Assembly (NCBI GenBank): GCA_947499955.1
Contig: CANMQI010000009.1
Coordinates: 62,001-126,000 of the forward strand
Origin: an uncultured Granulosicoccus sp.
Lineage (GTDB): Bacteria; Pseudomonadota; Gammaproteobacteria; Granulosicoccales; Granulosicoccaceae
Direction: 5' to 3'
Length of the DNA: 64,000 nucleotides
In this document: piece after piece, positions 17,744 to 26,824 of the stretch
How the letters are laid out: every line of letters begins with the position of its first letter
How positions within the stretch are numbered: position 1 is the stretch's first letter
Notes under the pieces: model-generated
Told to the model about the DNA's origin: nothing
Databases searched by the model: none
Seen by the model: the letters and a program-made list of their open reading frames with translations, nothing else
Translations under genes and position numbers: made by a program

Positions 17744-19048
17744 ATGGGTTGTCAGTACCATGCCCCGACCGACCAGGGCGCTGATTCGTTTACCGTTGCC
17801 ATGCCGCGACTGACCGTGGGTCGTGGCACCTTGCGAGAGGTTGGCGAGCGAGCTGGGGCGCTGGGCATTTCCCGGGTTGCGCTGTTTACCGACCCCGGAC
17901 TGCTGCACGGCCCTCTGGTTGCGATTGTCAGGGAGTCACTGGCAGCCGCCGACATCGACCTTGGCATATTTTCCGACATTCGCATTGAACCGGATGACGA
18001 ATCCGTTGAACGGGGGCATGCCTTTCTGACTGACGGGCAGTTCGATGGGGTGGTCTCCGTCGGTGGCGGCTCGGTCATCGATACCGCCAAGGCTGCTCTG
18101 GTGTTGCATTGCCATGGCGGCAAGGCGCTGGACTACTTTGCCCCGCCGGTAGGACAAGGCAAACCGATCAGTGGCCCGTTGTTGCCACACGTCGCCTGCC
18201 CCACCACCTCCGGCACCGGCTCCGAATGCACCTCCATCTCGGTGCTGCGTATCAATGCACTGGATTGCAAGTTTGTCTTTGCCAGTCCCGGCATGTTGCC
18301 GGATGTCGCCATTGTCGACCCACAGTGCTGTGATTCCCTGCCTGCCAACGTCGTGGCCTCCACCGGCTTCGACCTGTGCTGCCATGCCCTCGAGTGCTAC
18401 ACCTCGCGCGCCTATACCGAACACCCGAAAATCCCTTCCGCCAATGCCCGTCAATACATTCAGGGTAACAATCCATTCAGCGAACTGGCAGCTCGTGAAG
18501 CGATGAGTATCGTCGGCCGCTATCTGGAACGTGGCGTCAATGATGCCAGTGACCATGAAGCGCGCGACCAGCTCATGTGGGGCGCCACGCTGGCCGGTAT
18601 CGCTTTTGGCAATGCGGGAACACACCTGCCCCACGCCATGTCCTACGGGGTCACCCATCTGATGAAGGACATCACGACGGAAGGCTATGCCATAAACTCA
18701 CCGTTCATCCCCCACGGCATCAGTGTCATCGTCAATGCCCCGTCGATCTTTCGTTACACCGCCGAGGCCACGCCTGAACGCCATCTCGAGGGTGCGGCAC
18801 TGTTGCTGGCCGATGCACAGGGCGCAACCCGGGATGATGCCGGTGAAGTCCTGGCCAAGCGCATGGTGTCACTGATGAAAGCCACCCACATGCCCAATGG
18901 ACTGACGGCGCTCGGATTCGATGAGGGCCATGTTGCCGCCCTGGCCGCCTCTTCGATTCGGCAGGGACGTGCCATCGGCAATGCACCGCGAGCCTCCAAT
19001 CAGGTGGACCTGGAGAACATGTACCGCGGCGCTCTGCGCTACTGGTAA
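17744..19048 (+). CDS. Iron-containing alcohol dehydrogenase, hydroxyacid-oxoacid transhydrogenase type
   Basis: A 434-residue type III (iron) alcohol dehydrogenase. It has the NAD-binding GGGS (SVGGGSVIDTAKAA), PTTSGTGSE, and metal-binding histidines in GFDLCCHALE, HLPHAMSYG and IPHGIS. Along its length it matches ADHFE1-like hydroxyacid-oxoacid transhydrogenase, including the insert region with YIQGNNPFSELAA, so the likely reaction is transfer of hydride between 4-hydroxybutyrate or a similar hydroxyacid and a 2-oxoacid. Start chosen at 17744 because AGGAG lies six bases upstream. It is followed by an ABC importer operon after 104 bases, but linkage is uncertain. Confidence 0.85.
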   Translation: MGCQYHAPTDQGADSFTVAMPRLTVGRGTLREVGERAGALGISRVALFTDPGLLHGPLVAIVRESLAAADIDLGIFSDIRIEPDDESVERGHAFLTDGQFDGVVSVGGGSVIDTAKAALVLHCHGGKALDYFAPPVGQGKPISGPLLPHVACPTTSGTGSECTSISVLRINALDCKFVFASPGMLPDVAIVDPQCCDSLPANVVASTGFDLCCHALECYTSRAYTEHPKIPSANARQYIQGNNPFSELAAREAMSIVGRYLERGVNDASDHEARDQLMWGATLAGIAFGNAGTHLPHAMSYGVTHLMKDITTEGYAINSPFIPHGISVIVNAPSIFRYTAEATPERHLEGAALLLADAQGATRDDAGEVLAKRMVSLMKATHMPNGLTALGFDEGHVAALAASSIRQGRAIGNAPRASNQVDLENMYRGALRYW

Positions 19049-19152
19049 ACAGATACCCATGACACAAGCCGCCACCACGACGAGCCGCTCACTGCCCTCT
19101 GGCAACAGAGCCGTTGCATTCACTGCCGGGAACCCTGACAGGCAAGACGGCG

Positions 19153-20142
19153 ATGCATAGCGGCATGCTGACATTCATCGCCCGGCGGCTGCTGCAATCG
19201 GTCTTCGTGATGCTGGCGGTGAGTCTCATCGCCTTTTCACTGTTCCGCTTCGTCGGTGATCCGGTTGCCCAGATGGTCGGCCAGGAAACCTCCCTCGAGG
19301 ACCAGGCGCGCATCCGCGACTCTCTGGGGCTGAACGAGCCCATCACCACCCAGTTCCTCACCTTCGCCGGGAATCTGGCGACCGGGGACTTCGGCTATTC
19401 CTATCGTACCCGTCAACCCATCAGCGAAATGATTCTCGATCGCCTGCCTGCCACGGTAGAGCTGGGCATTGTCTCCTTGATCATCTCCTTGCTGGTGGGC
19501 ATACCGGCGGGCATCTACACCGCCTTGCACCGAGGCGGTGTGCTTGCCAATACCCTTCTGATCAGCACCCTGGTGGGCGTCTCGATTCCGACCTTCGTCA
19601 TCGGAATCTTCCTGATCTTCGTCTTCGGCGTGCAACTGGGCTGGCTACCGACCTTCGGCAGGGGCGATGTCGTCGCGCTGGGCTGGTGGAAGACCAACTT
19701 TCTGACGCTCGACGGATTGCGTTCCCTGTTGCTGCCGGCGATCACGCTGGGCGTCTATCAGCTGACGCTGACCATGCGCCTGGTGCGCTCGGAAATGCAG
19801 GATGTCATGAAAAGCGACTTCATCAAGTTCGCCACGGCGCGTGGCATCAATCGGCGCTCCATTCACTTCAACCATGCCCTGCGCAATACGCTGGTGCCTG
19901 TCATCACGATCATCGGCCTGCAGTTCGGCGGCATCATCGCCTTCTCCATCGTCACCGAATCGGTGTTCCAGTGGCCAGGGCTGGGCTTGTTGTTTCTCGA
20001 TTCCATCCGCTATGTCGATATTCCCGTCATGTCGGTCTATCTGGTACTGATCGCCCTGATGTTCGTTGTCATCAATCTGCTGGTCGACTTGCTGTATGTC
20101 GCCATCGACCCGCGTGTCCGCAGCCGGAGTGAAGCCTCTTGA
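19153..20142 (+). CDS. Dpp/Opp-type ABC permease, first subunit
   Basis: A 329-residue inner-membrane permease of the DppB/OppB class, with six predicted membrane segments, the N-terminal FIARRLLQSVFVM segment and the class signature EAA-like loop YVRTARAKGL represented by FATARGINRRS. It imports a peptide or similar solute with its partners. First gene of a three-gene operon (permease, permease, double ATPase) with 4-base and 1-base overlaps. ATG at 19165 (MLTFIARR) is an equally good start; no strong RBS decides. Confidence 0.9.
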   Translation: MHSGMLTFIARRLLQSVFVMLAVSLIAFSLFRFVGDPVAQMVGQETSLEDQARIRDSLGLNEPITTQFLTFAGNLATGDFGYSYRTRQPISEMILDRLPATVELGIVSLIISLLVGIPAGIYTALHRGGVLANTLLISTLVGVSIPTFVIGIFLIFVFGVQLGWLPTFGRGDVVALGWWKTNFLTLDGLRSLLLPAITLGVYQLTLTMRLVRSEMQDVMKSDFIKFATARGINRRSIHFNHALRNTLVPVITIIGLQFGGIIAFSIVTESVFQWPGLGLLFLDSIRYVDIPVMSVYLVLIALMFVVINLLVDLLYVAIDPRVRSRSEAS

Positions 20143-21056
20143 TAGCCCGAATGCGGCGTTACGCCATCGAGAACGAACTGCTTTACCTGTTTCTGCACAA
20201 TCGCATCGCACAACTGGCCGCGCTCATCGCGATCATCATGATCGGCGGCGCGGTACTGGCCGGATTCGTGGCCCCCACCGATCCCAACGACCTGGCCAGC
20301 TACGATCTGCTGGACTCGCTGCTGCCACCGAGCTGGTCCGAGGGGGGAGATGCCCGTTTTTTCATCGGCACCGATGATCAGGGGCGAGACCTGCTGTCAG
20401 CCATTCTCTATGGCACTCGCCTGTCGTTGACAGTCGGTCTGCTGTCCATCAGCTTTGCCTGTATTCTGGGCGTCTCGGTCGGCCTGACAGCCGGCTATCT
20501 GGGCGGTCGTTTCGATGCCTTCGTCATGCGCATCGCCGATGTTCAGCTCAGCCTGCCGGCCATTCTGACTGCCTTGTTGATCGACGGCATTGCCCGCGGC
20601 ATCCTGCCGCAACAGAGTCACGATGATCTGATGATCGTGGTGCTCACCGTCGCCATCGGCCTGTCCCTGTGGGTCAATTTTGCCCGTACAGCCCGTGCCT
20701 CCACCTTTGTGGAGAAGAACAAGGAATACGTGCAGGCCACCGAAATCATGGGCATGCACCCGGTGAGAATCATGCTGGTGCAGATACTGCCCAATATTCT
20801 CGGCCCCATCATGGTCATTCTCACTGTCGACCTGGCGGTCGCCATCCTGCTCGAAGCCACCCTGTCGTTTCTGGGTGTCGGTGTGCCACCCAACCAGCCC
20901 TCTCTGGGCACACTGATTCGCATCGGCACCGAGTACCTGTTCTCGGGCGAATGGTGGATCGTGGCGTTCCCCAGTCTGACCCTGATCGTGCTGATCGTCT
21001 CCGTCAATGTGTTGGGCGATTTTCTGCGTGACGCCCTCAATCCGAAGTTACGCTGA
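20139..21056 (+). CDS. Dpp/Opp-type ABC permease, second subunit
   Basis: A 305-residue DppC/OppC-type permease with the N-terminal segment typical of the class, GTDDQGRDLLSAILYGTRLSL, here listed as GTDDQGRDLLS, and a cytoplasmic EAA loop (KEYVQATEIMGMHPVRI). The TTG at 20139 overlaps the previous stop by four bases and follows GGAG by nine bases; ATG at 20151 is an alternative. It ends one base inside the ATPase gene, so the three products are translationally coupled. Confidence 0.9.
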   Translation: MIARMRRYAIENELLYLFLHNRIAQLAALIAIIMIGGAVLAGFVAPTDPNDLASYDLLDSLLPPSWSEGGDARFFIGTDDQGRDLLSAILYGTRLSLTVGLLSISFACILGVSVGLTAGYLGGRFDAFVMRIADVQLSLPAILTALLIDGIARGILPQQSHDDLMIVVLTVAIGLSLWVNFARTARASTFVEKNKEYVQATEIMGMHPVRIMLVQILPNILGPIMVILTVDLAVAILLEATLSFLGVGVPPNQPSLGTLIRIGTEYLFSGEWWIVAFPSLTLIVLIVSVNVLGDFLRDALNPKLR

Positions 21057-22822
21057 TGACTGCCTTGCTTGAAGTACAGGATCTGACGGTATCCATTCCC
21101 AGTCGCTTCGGTGAATTCACCGCTGTCGATCAGCTCAGCCTGAACGTGCTGGCCGGTGAGATCCACGGTGTGGTCGGAGAGTCCGGCGCCGGCAAGTCCA
21201 CCGTGGGCTCCGCCATCATCGGACTGTTGGAGAGCCCGGCTCATATCAGTGCCGGCTCCATCAGACTCCAGGGTGATGAACTGACCGCCCTGGGCGATGA
21301 GGATTATCACCGACTGCGGGGCAACCGCATCAGCATGATCTTCCAGGATCCTCAGACCTCTCTCAATCCGCTGCTCACCATCGCCGACCAGTTGGTGGAG
21401 ACCATTCAGCAGCATCGCCGGATCGGCGACCGGGAAGCGCGTCAGCTGGCAATGGAATTACTGGCCGAAACCGGTATCGAGAACGCAGAGCAACGACTGG
21501 ATGATTATCCTCACCAGTTCTCCGGCGGTATGCGCCAACGTGTCGTGATCGCGCTGGCACTGTGCACCAACCCTGAACTGATCATCGCCGACGAGCCCAC
21601 TACCGCCCTTGATGTCTCGGTACAGAAACAGATACTCGGCTTGATCCGCAACCTGGCCGAGCAGCGCAAGGTCGGCTTTCTGCTGATTACCCATGATATT
21701 GGCGTCATTGCCGAGATCACCGATCGGGTAACGGTTCTGCAGCATGGCAAAGTGGTGGAAACCGGGCCGACAGCAGCTGTTCTGGGCACCCCGCAGGAAA
21801 CCTATACCCGAGCGCTGATGGCAGCCGTGCCACGGCTGGACACGCGGCTGGAGCGCTTTCGCAATATTGTCACAGAGGACAAACGCATCGACGGCGAGAG
21901 CCGCTGGGCTGTTGACGGGGCAAGCGCCGCCTACGCGTCAAACTGGCTGCTCGGTGGCGACAAGGTGGCACGACACCACACAGCCGCCGTGGGTCGGTCA
22001 ACCGAGCGGCCGGACAACGCGCTGCTCCGCGTGGACAATCTGGACGTCAGTTTCGGGGCTCACAACCGCTGGTTTTCGAAAAAGTCCGGCTTCAAGGCCC
22101 TGTCCGACGTCTCCCTGCACCTGCACCGCGGTGAGGTGCTGGGTATCGTGGGTGAGAGTGGTAGCGGCAAGTCGACGCTTGCCAAGGTCGTGGTGGGACT
22201 GGTCTCCAGCAGTGATGGCACGATGCAGTTCAATGGCGCAACCTTGCCCGATGGACGACATCGCCCCCGCTCGCACCTGGCCAGACGTCAGATCCAGATG
22301 GTTTTCCAGGATCCGTATTCCTCTCTGAACAACCGACGCACCGTCGAGGCGATTCTGACCGAACCGCTGCTGTTCTACAAACTGGCCGCCAAAGGCCCGG
22401 ACACTCGCAAGCTGGTGGCCTCGGTCCTGGAGCTGGTGGAAATGCCGCAACGCGCCATGCTCAAATACCCGCATCAGTTCTCCGGCGGGCAACGACAACG
22501 TATCGCCGTGGCGCGTGCGCTGATGGCACGGCCCGATTTCCTGATCTGCGACGAACCCACCTCCGCTCTGGACGTCTCCATTCAGGCGCAGATTCTGAAC
22601 CTGCTGAAAGACCTGCAGAGCAACTTCGGCCTGACCATCCTGTTCATCAGCCACAACCTTGCCGTCGTCCGTCAGATGGCCGACCGCGTGGTGGTTCTGC
22701 GCCGTGGCGAGGTGGTGGAATCGGCTCGCAGTGAAGATTTCTTCAATGCCCCCCAGGCCGATTACAGCCAGCAGCTGCTGCGTGAGACACCCTCGCTGGA
22801 TCTGCTCGGCAGCCCTGGCTGA
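21056..22822 (+). CDS. ABC transporter double ATPase (DppD-DppF fusion)
   Basis: A 588-residue protein with two complete ABC ATPase domains, about residues 1-260 and 325-580. Each has Walker A (GESGAGKST; GESGSGKST), the signature (FSGGMRQR; FSGGQRQR) and Walker B with DEPT (IIADEPTTALD; LICDEPTSALD). This is the fused form used by GsiA- and YejF-like importers. It drives the two permeases just upstream. No substrate-binding protein is encoded in the operon; the nearest family-5 binding protein, at 46250-47839, is 23 kb away on the other strand. Confidence 0.93.
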   Translation: MTALLEVQDLTVSIPSRFGEFTAVDQLSLNVLAGEIHGVVGESGAGKSTVGSAIIGLLESPAHISAGSIRLQGDELTALGDEDYHRLRGNRISMIFQDPQTSLNPLLTIADQLVETIQQHRRIGDREARQLAMELLAETGIENAEQRLDDYPHQFSGGMRQRVVIALALCTNPELIIADEPTTALDVSVQKQILGLIRNLAEQRKVGFLLITHDIGVIAEITDRVTVLQHGKVVETGPTAAVLGTPQETYTRALMAAVPRLDTRLERFRNIVTEDKRIDGESRWAVDGASAAYASNWLLGGDKVARHHTAAVGRSTERPDNALLRVDNLDVSFGAHNRWFSKKSGFKALSDVSLHLHRGEVLGIVGESGSGKSTLAKVVVGLVSSSDGTMQFNGATLPDGRHRPRSHLARRQIQMVFQDPYSSLNNRRTVEAILTEPLLFYKLAAKGPDTRKLVASVLELVEMPQRAMLKYPHQFSGGQRQRIAVARALMARPDFLICDEPTSALDVSIQAQILNLLKDLQSNFGLTILFISHNLAVVRQMADRVVVLRRGEVVESARSEDFFNAPQADYSQQLLRETPSLDLLGSPG

Positions 22823-22837
22823 ACACGCTTCAGAGCA

Positions 22838-23251
22838 TCAGCCCGCCCCTCCCAGAGCGCGGCTGATTCTGAAGACATGACCGTCCGGGTGACGGACATG
22901 CATTTCCCTGACGTTCCAGGGCATGTCGGTAGGAGACCAGGTGACTTCCACATGTTCAATCAGGCACCGTCGGTAGACCTCATCCACGTCATCGACCCAC
23001 AGGGTCATCCAGGCTCCCCTGTCAGACAGTTCTTCGCTGCCCGGACCGAAGGTGGTCACATTGCCACCGCGCCCTCGACCGCCCTGTGCGTTGTGACAGA
23101 GGAATATTTCGCACTCACCGGATGTAACCCCGCCAAATCTGACCGGCTCCCCCCATTCCCAACCTTTTGACCAGCCGAGCTTCTCGAACCACTCGAAGGA
23201 CTCGAGCATGTCGGAAACATTGAGAATGGGCGTTATCGCCTTGAACCTCAT
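22838..23251 (-). CDS. VOC/glyoxalase superfamily protein
   Basis: A 137-residue protein of the vicinal-oxygen-chelate fold, as in glyoxalase I and bleomycin-resistance proteins. ITPILNVSDMLESFEWFEKLG is the start of the first beta-alpha-beta module (ITPILNVSDMLES) and VRHPDGHVFRIS is the second-module end. Metal-binding residues cannot be assigned with certainty, so binding protein and enzyme are both possible. Longer in-frame starts lie upstream, but MRFKAITPIL at 23251 begins right at the fold. It converges on the ABC operon. Confidence 0.8.
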   Translation of the reverse strand: MRFKAITPILNVSDMLESFEWFEKLGWSKGWEWGEPVRFGGVTSGECEIFLCHNAQGGRGRGGNVTTFGPGSEELSDRGAWMTLWVDDVDEVYRRCLIEHVEVTWSPTDMPWNVREMHVRHPDGHVFRISRALGGAG

Positions 23252-23598
23252 GCGTTCATACCTGAGTATCGGAACTCGCCAGTGCACTTCCCTGACCTTC
23301 ATTGGACCGCGTATGCGGTGAGCTTGCCAACTAGCCAAAAGTCAGTCACTGGCAAACTCCGGCAGAGCATTCTGTCAGCCGCCACGAATCCGTCCCGGAC
23401 ATGTGCCGATATTTCCCGATTTGTCATTACACGGCGCGCCTTCACACCGCCAAAGCGTCACCGAGTTTGCCCGTGACAAGCAGCAGGTTCGCAATCCCGG
23501 TGCATGAGACCACGCGCCAACCCCGTTCCTAGTACACTTCCTGATTGCCATCATCATCCATCACCAGGCAGAAATGAGCCTCAGCACAGGTATTCCCC
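23252..23598. other. Intergenic region between divergent VOC and GntR genes
   Basis: 347 bases without a convincing gene. It should carry the promoters for the VOC gene (leftward) and the GntR gene (rightward). No clear repeat, terminator or consensus promoter was found. Confidence 0.6.
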
Positions 23599-24375
23599 AT
23601 GGCCGTTGACAAGACCGGTAACACTTCTCTGAAGGAGTTGCTCGACGGTGTATCCCTGTCCAGTGAAGAATCCCTGACAACTCAGATTCACGGTCTGTTG
23701 TGGCAACTGATTGTCACCTTCCAGCTCAAACCCGGTCAGATGATCTCCGAAAAGGAGCTCTCCGGCCTGTTCAAGGCCAGCAAGACTCCGGTGCGCGAAG
23801 CCATCATTCGGCTCGAGGAGGCCGGCCTGGTCAATATCGTGCCCAAGAGCGGCACCTATGTCTCCCCCGTGCGAATCGGGACGTATATCGAAGCCTGCTT
23901 CATACGCCTGCAACTGGAGATCGGGGCTGTCCGGCGAGCTGCGGCCAACGCCAGTGACAGTCGGTACCTGAGCGAACTCGACGACATCATGGAACAGCAG
24001 GTCGCCGCCTTGCAGGCAGATGATCAGCAGACCTTCTTTGCGCTGGATGAAAAGCTGCATGCCGCCTTCTTCCGAATGGCCGGCGTCCCGGGGGCCTGGG
24101 ATGTACTACGTCGGACACAGGCCGAGGTTTATCGCATCAGACACCTGAAACGCGCCCATCGCATCCGTCGGGGCGACAGGGTACTGGCAGATCATCGCCG
24201 CATTGTCGAAGCCATTCGTCTGGGTGATGCCGACCTGGCAGAAAAGTCACTGGTCGAGCATATCGGTCCGCTGGAGGGGGAAATCAGGGAGCTCTCGGCC
24301 AATACGGAACTATTGCAGTTCATCGAGACGCAGGGCCAGGGCAGCGCACGCCAGCGCCAGCGCCAGCGCAACTGA
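23599..24375 (+). CDS. GntR-family transcriptional regulator (FCD subfamily)
   Basis: A 258-residue DNA-binding regulator. The N-terminal winged helix (about 25-95) shows LKPGQMISEKELSGLFKASK, then TPVREAIIRLEEAGLV, the classic GntR signature. A helical FCD ligand-binding domain follows (about 100-230), with DEKLHAAFF and ADHRRIVEAI supplying metal or ligand residues. FCD members respond to small carboxylic acids or sugars. The last codons form a run of CGCCAG repeats encoding RQRQRQRN, a likely slippage-made tail. The target is unknown; the divergent VOC gene is a candidate. Confidence 0.93.
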   Translation: MAVDKTGNTSLKELLDGVSLSSEESLTTQIHGLLWQLIVTFQLKPGQMISEKELSGLFKASKTPVREAIIRLEEAGLVNIVPKSGTYVSPVRIGTYIEACFIRLQLEIGAVRRAAANASDSRYLSELDDIMEQQVAALQADDQQTFFALDEKLHAAFFRMAGVPGAWDVLRRTQAEVYRIRHLKRAHRIRRGDRVLADHRRIVEAIRLGDADLAEKSLVEHIGPLEGEIRELSANTELLQFIETQGQGSARQRQRQRN

Positions 24376-24450
24376 ATCCGGCGACGAGCACGACATAGGC
24401 GTCGTGCCCGCCACCGGCAGATGCCAATGGGTCGATCGACCCGCTACCCG

Positions 24451-25794
24451 TCAGTTGGCAATGGAGGCGCGCAGAAAGTCTCCGACTTCAAGCAGGATCA
24501 TCTCATTGTCATCACGCAGTCCCAGCGCTCGGCCTGAGGAGAACGGAAAGTTGTTGTCATTGGCCACGATGATATGCGTCTCGTCAACGCGATCCACATT
24601 CTCGATGGTCACGAACGGGAAGGTGAAACGCGCATCGTCACGTTTGCCCTGACGGGCAACACCGTCAGGATCCTGCATGTCCAACAGGTCGATATAGGCC
24701 ACCTTGTTGACGGCCTCACCGGTTGCCACACCCGCCATATCGATCAGATAGATACGCTTGAACATGGCCGGCTTGTCGAAACATTCTTCCGTGCTGTCAT
24801 CGGCACAGGCTGACTCGGCATCACCCTGTCCGCCATCACGCTCGATGATCAATCCGCGCGTGGCGTCGATCATGTTGAAATCCCCGATGGCATGGCTGTC
24901 ATCTTCCAACGGGTAGAGCCAGGAATTGCCGGTCCATTCGCGTGTTGCCGCACTCATCTCCAGAATGCGTAGTGCCGATCGACCATCAGCAACTCGCTCC
25001 CAATCGTTCTTGTCAGCCTGCCACAAGGCACCTTCAAGCAAAGGATAAAGAGTATTGCCATCCACGGAGGCTGCAAACCCTTCAAAGCCTCGTGAGCGCT
25101 TCGCCGTGTAGGCCGGCACATCGGCACCCGGGTTGGGCAGTTGAATGGAATAGTGATCCGGGGACTTCACCAGCTCACCATCAACGACGGTTTCGTGGAA
25201 CTCACTGACGACACCTGTACGAGCATTGGCAACGATGACGTAGGGACCAAACTCGTCGCCGATGACGATATCGTCACCGACCATCTGGAAGCCTTCGATA
25301 TCGAAATCGGCACCGGTCAGATAGCGGCTTTCGCTGCCTTCCATGACTGTCACGAATGGCACGACCTTGTTCGGATCACTCAGAAAGGTGGTCTTTTCAA
25401 CGATCACCTCTCCGGTGGCAAAATCCGGACGTACCTGATGGAAGAACAGCATGGCATCAGGCGAATTGGCCATGGACCCGAAGCCGTTGTCGGTCAGCAC
25501 GTAATAGCTGCCATCACCCACAGTGCGAATGCCGGAAAAGCCCTGCAATGGCTGCCCTGCCAGAGGCATGCCTTCACCCGGGGTCGGCTCGGCCGTCGAA
25601 CGCACCGGATTTCCCTGGCTGGTGAACTTGCCCGAGGTTTGCAGCGCCTCTGGCGCATCATCCGGCGCTGCAATCAACGTCTGGGCGGGCAGAACAGCAT
25701 GGCCCTCAAGCGTCGCTTCGTAGCGAATGGCCTCTGCGGCGTGCAGAGTACCGCTGGTCAGCAGAACGGCAAGAACGGTGGTGGTACGGTACAT
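24451..25794 (-). CDS. Secreted esterase-like phytase-family protein
   Basis: A 447-residue exported protein with a signal peptide (residues 1-19, cut after HAA). It matches the esterase-like activity of phytase family: a beta-propeller-type domain with GFSGIRTVGDGSYYVLTDNGFG, DFDIEGFQMVGDDIVIGDEFGPY, RGFEGFAAS and VETHIIVANDNNFPFS-like C-terminal blocks. The usual annotation is phosphoesterase or phytase-like; the true substrate is uncertain, and phosphate release in the periplasm is an inference. It ends facing the GntR gene tail to tail, 75 bases apart. Confidence 0.85.
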   Translation of the reverse strand: MYRTTTVLAVLLTSGTLHAAEAIRYEATLEGHAVLPAQTLIAAPDDAPEALQTSGKFTSQGNPVRSTAEPTPGEGMPLAGQPLQGFSGIRTVGDGSYYVLTDNGFGSMANSPDAMLFFHQVRPDFATGEVIVEKTTFLSDPNKVVPFVTVMEGSESRYLTGADFDIEGFQMVGDDIVIGDEFGPYVIVANARTGVVSEFHETVVDGELVKSPDHYSIQLPNPGADVPAYTAKRSRGFEGFAASVDGNTLYPLLEGALWQADKNDWERVADGRSALRILEMSAATREWTGNSWLYPLEDDSHAIGDFNMIDATRGLIIERDGGQGDAESACADDSTEECFDKPAMFKRIYLIDMAGVATGEAVNKVAYIDLLDMQDPDGVARQGKRDDARFTFPFVTIENVDRVDETHIIVANDNNFPFSSGRALGLRDDNEMILLEVGDFLRASIAN

Positions 25795-25889
25795 GAGGTG
25801 GAAGTCTCTGTCATCAGATGGACTTCCCAGTGTGCAAGCCGGATGGTACCGGCTGATGACAACGTCATGACCGTTTCATGACGAGCCTT

Positions 25890-26162
25890 TCAGTCGGAGG
25901 CGCTGGCAGAGGCGCTCGCAGAGGCGCTCGCGGCTTCTCGTTCAAACAGACTCTGCAGCTCCTGCTCGATACTCAGTGTCGAGACCGGTTCGCCCGCACG
26001 CTGGTACCAGTAAGCGGCGTTGCCGAGGTCGCCTTCCACCCGATGAAGGTAGGCGTGAATCAGACTGGAAAAAGCGTCGGAGTGCGCCTGCACGATCTCG
26101 TGGGATGCTTCCCAGTCGCCGTCACGTGCCAGTTCGAGAGCCTTGCGATGATCTGCCGTCAT
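25890..26162 (-). CDS. Small hypothetical protein with Ala-Ser tail
   Basis: A 90-residue soluble protein (MTADHRKALELARDGDW, then HAYLHRVEGDLGNAAYWYQRAG) of a type often found in proteobacteria next to unrelated genes; no function is known. It is helical and tetratricopeptide-like in character (GDLGNAAYWYQRAG resembles one TPR helix pair). The C-terminal SASASASASASD is encoded by near-repeats of a 12-base unit and varies in length between relatives, most likely by slippage. Function not assigned. Confidence 0.75.
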   Translation of the reverse strand: MTADHRKALELARDGDWEASHEIVQAHSDAFSSLIHAYLHRVEGDLGNAAYWYQRAGEPVSTLSIEQELQSLFEREAASASASASASASD

Positions 26163-26194
26163 GGCGTTGAATCTCCTGCAAACAGATGATGATA

Positions 26195-26236
26195 TCTGAC
26201 ACTGCTGTTCGGGGCTGAGACCGAAGCAGTGTCAGA
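26195..26236. other. Perfect 12-bp inverted repeat
   Basis: tctgacactgct at 26195-26206 and its exact complement agcagtgtcaga at 26225-26236 enclose an 18-base loop. The element lies just downstream of the YidB-like gene stop and upstream of the small Ala-Ser protein gene. There is no T-tract on the minus strand, so it is a weak terminator candidate; it could be an operator. Confidence 0.7.
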
Positions 26237-26251
26237 CATCCGCGGTACGGA

Positions 26252-26653
26252 TTACTTGCCGAACAGACCTTTTACCAGATCCATGGGATCGGCGCCGCCT
26301 GTGACGGATTCCAGCAGGTTGCCACCGGAGCTGAACTTGTCCAGCAATGAAGGCATGGCCTGAGACAGAGTCTCGGCTGCCGCGCCGGCATCAACACCCA
26401 GCTTGGAGGCCATTTCGCCGATCTTGTCTGCACCCAGTGCATTGGTCAGCTGGTCTGCCGACACAGGTGCGTTGTCGCCATCACCCAGCCAGGAGCTCAA
26501 CTGCTCGCCCAGACCACCTTCCTTGAGCTTGTCGGTGATACCCGCAAGGTCGAGACCATTGCCATCAGTCAGGCCTGACAGCGCATCCATGATGCCGCCC
26601 ATGTCGCCAACCTTGTCGCCCAGAAGGTCCTGGCCCATTTTCAAAAGATCCAT
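26252..26653 (-). CDS. YidB-like DUF937 family protein
   Basis: A 133-residue protein of the YidB/DUF937 type: a Gly-rich start (DLLGDKVGDMGG), then LKEGGLGEQLSSWLGDGDN and PVSADQLTNALG, then MASKLGVDAGAAAETLSQAMP. The family is small, helical, of unknown role. Here the 12-base inverted repeat follows its stop. Its own start is preceded by GGAG at good spacing. Confidence 0.88.
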   Translation of the reverse strand: MDLLKMGQDLLGDKVGDMGGIMDALSGLTDGNGLDLAGITDKLKEGGLGEQLSSWLGDGDNAPVSADQLTNALGADKIGEMASKLGVDAGAAAETLSQAMPSLLDKFSSGGNLLESVTGGADPMDLVKGLFGK

Positions 26654-26824
26654 GCTGATCTCCTCACTGTTTTGTTGAGTTGGTCATGCCCGATAGTGCG
26701 CCGGCCTCAGGGCCGACCTGCTGCACGAACATGATTGTCGCTACCAAGTCCACAGGATACACAAAGACGCCGGCGCAGACCGACCGGCGGATGCGTGAGC
26801 GTGTGTCGCACTGTGAACTCTTTC

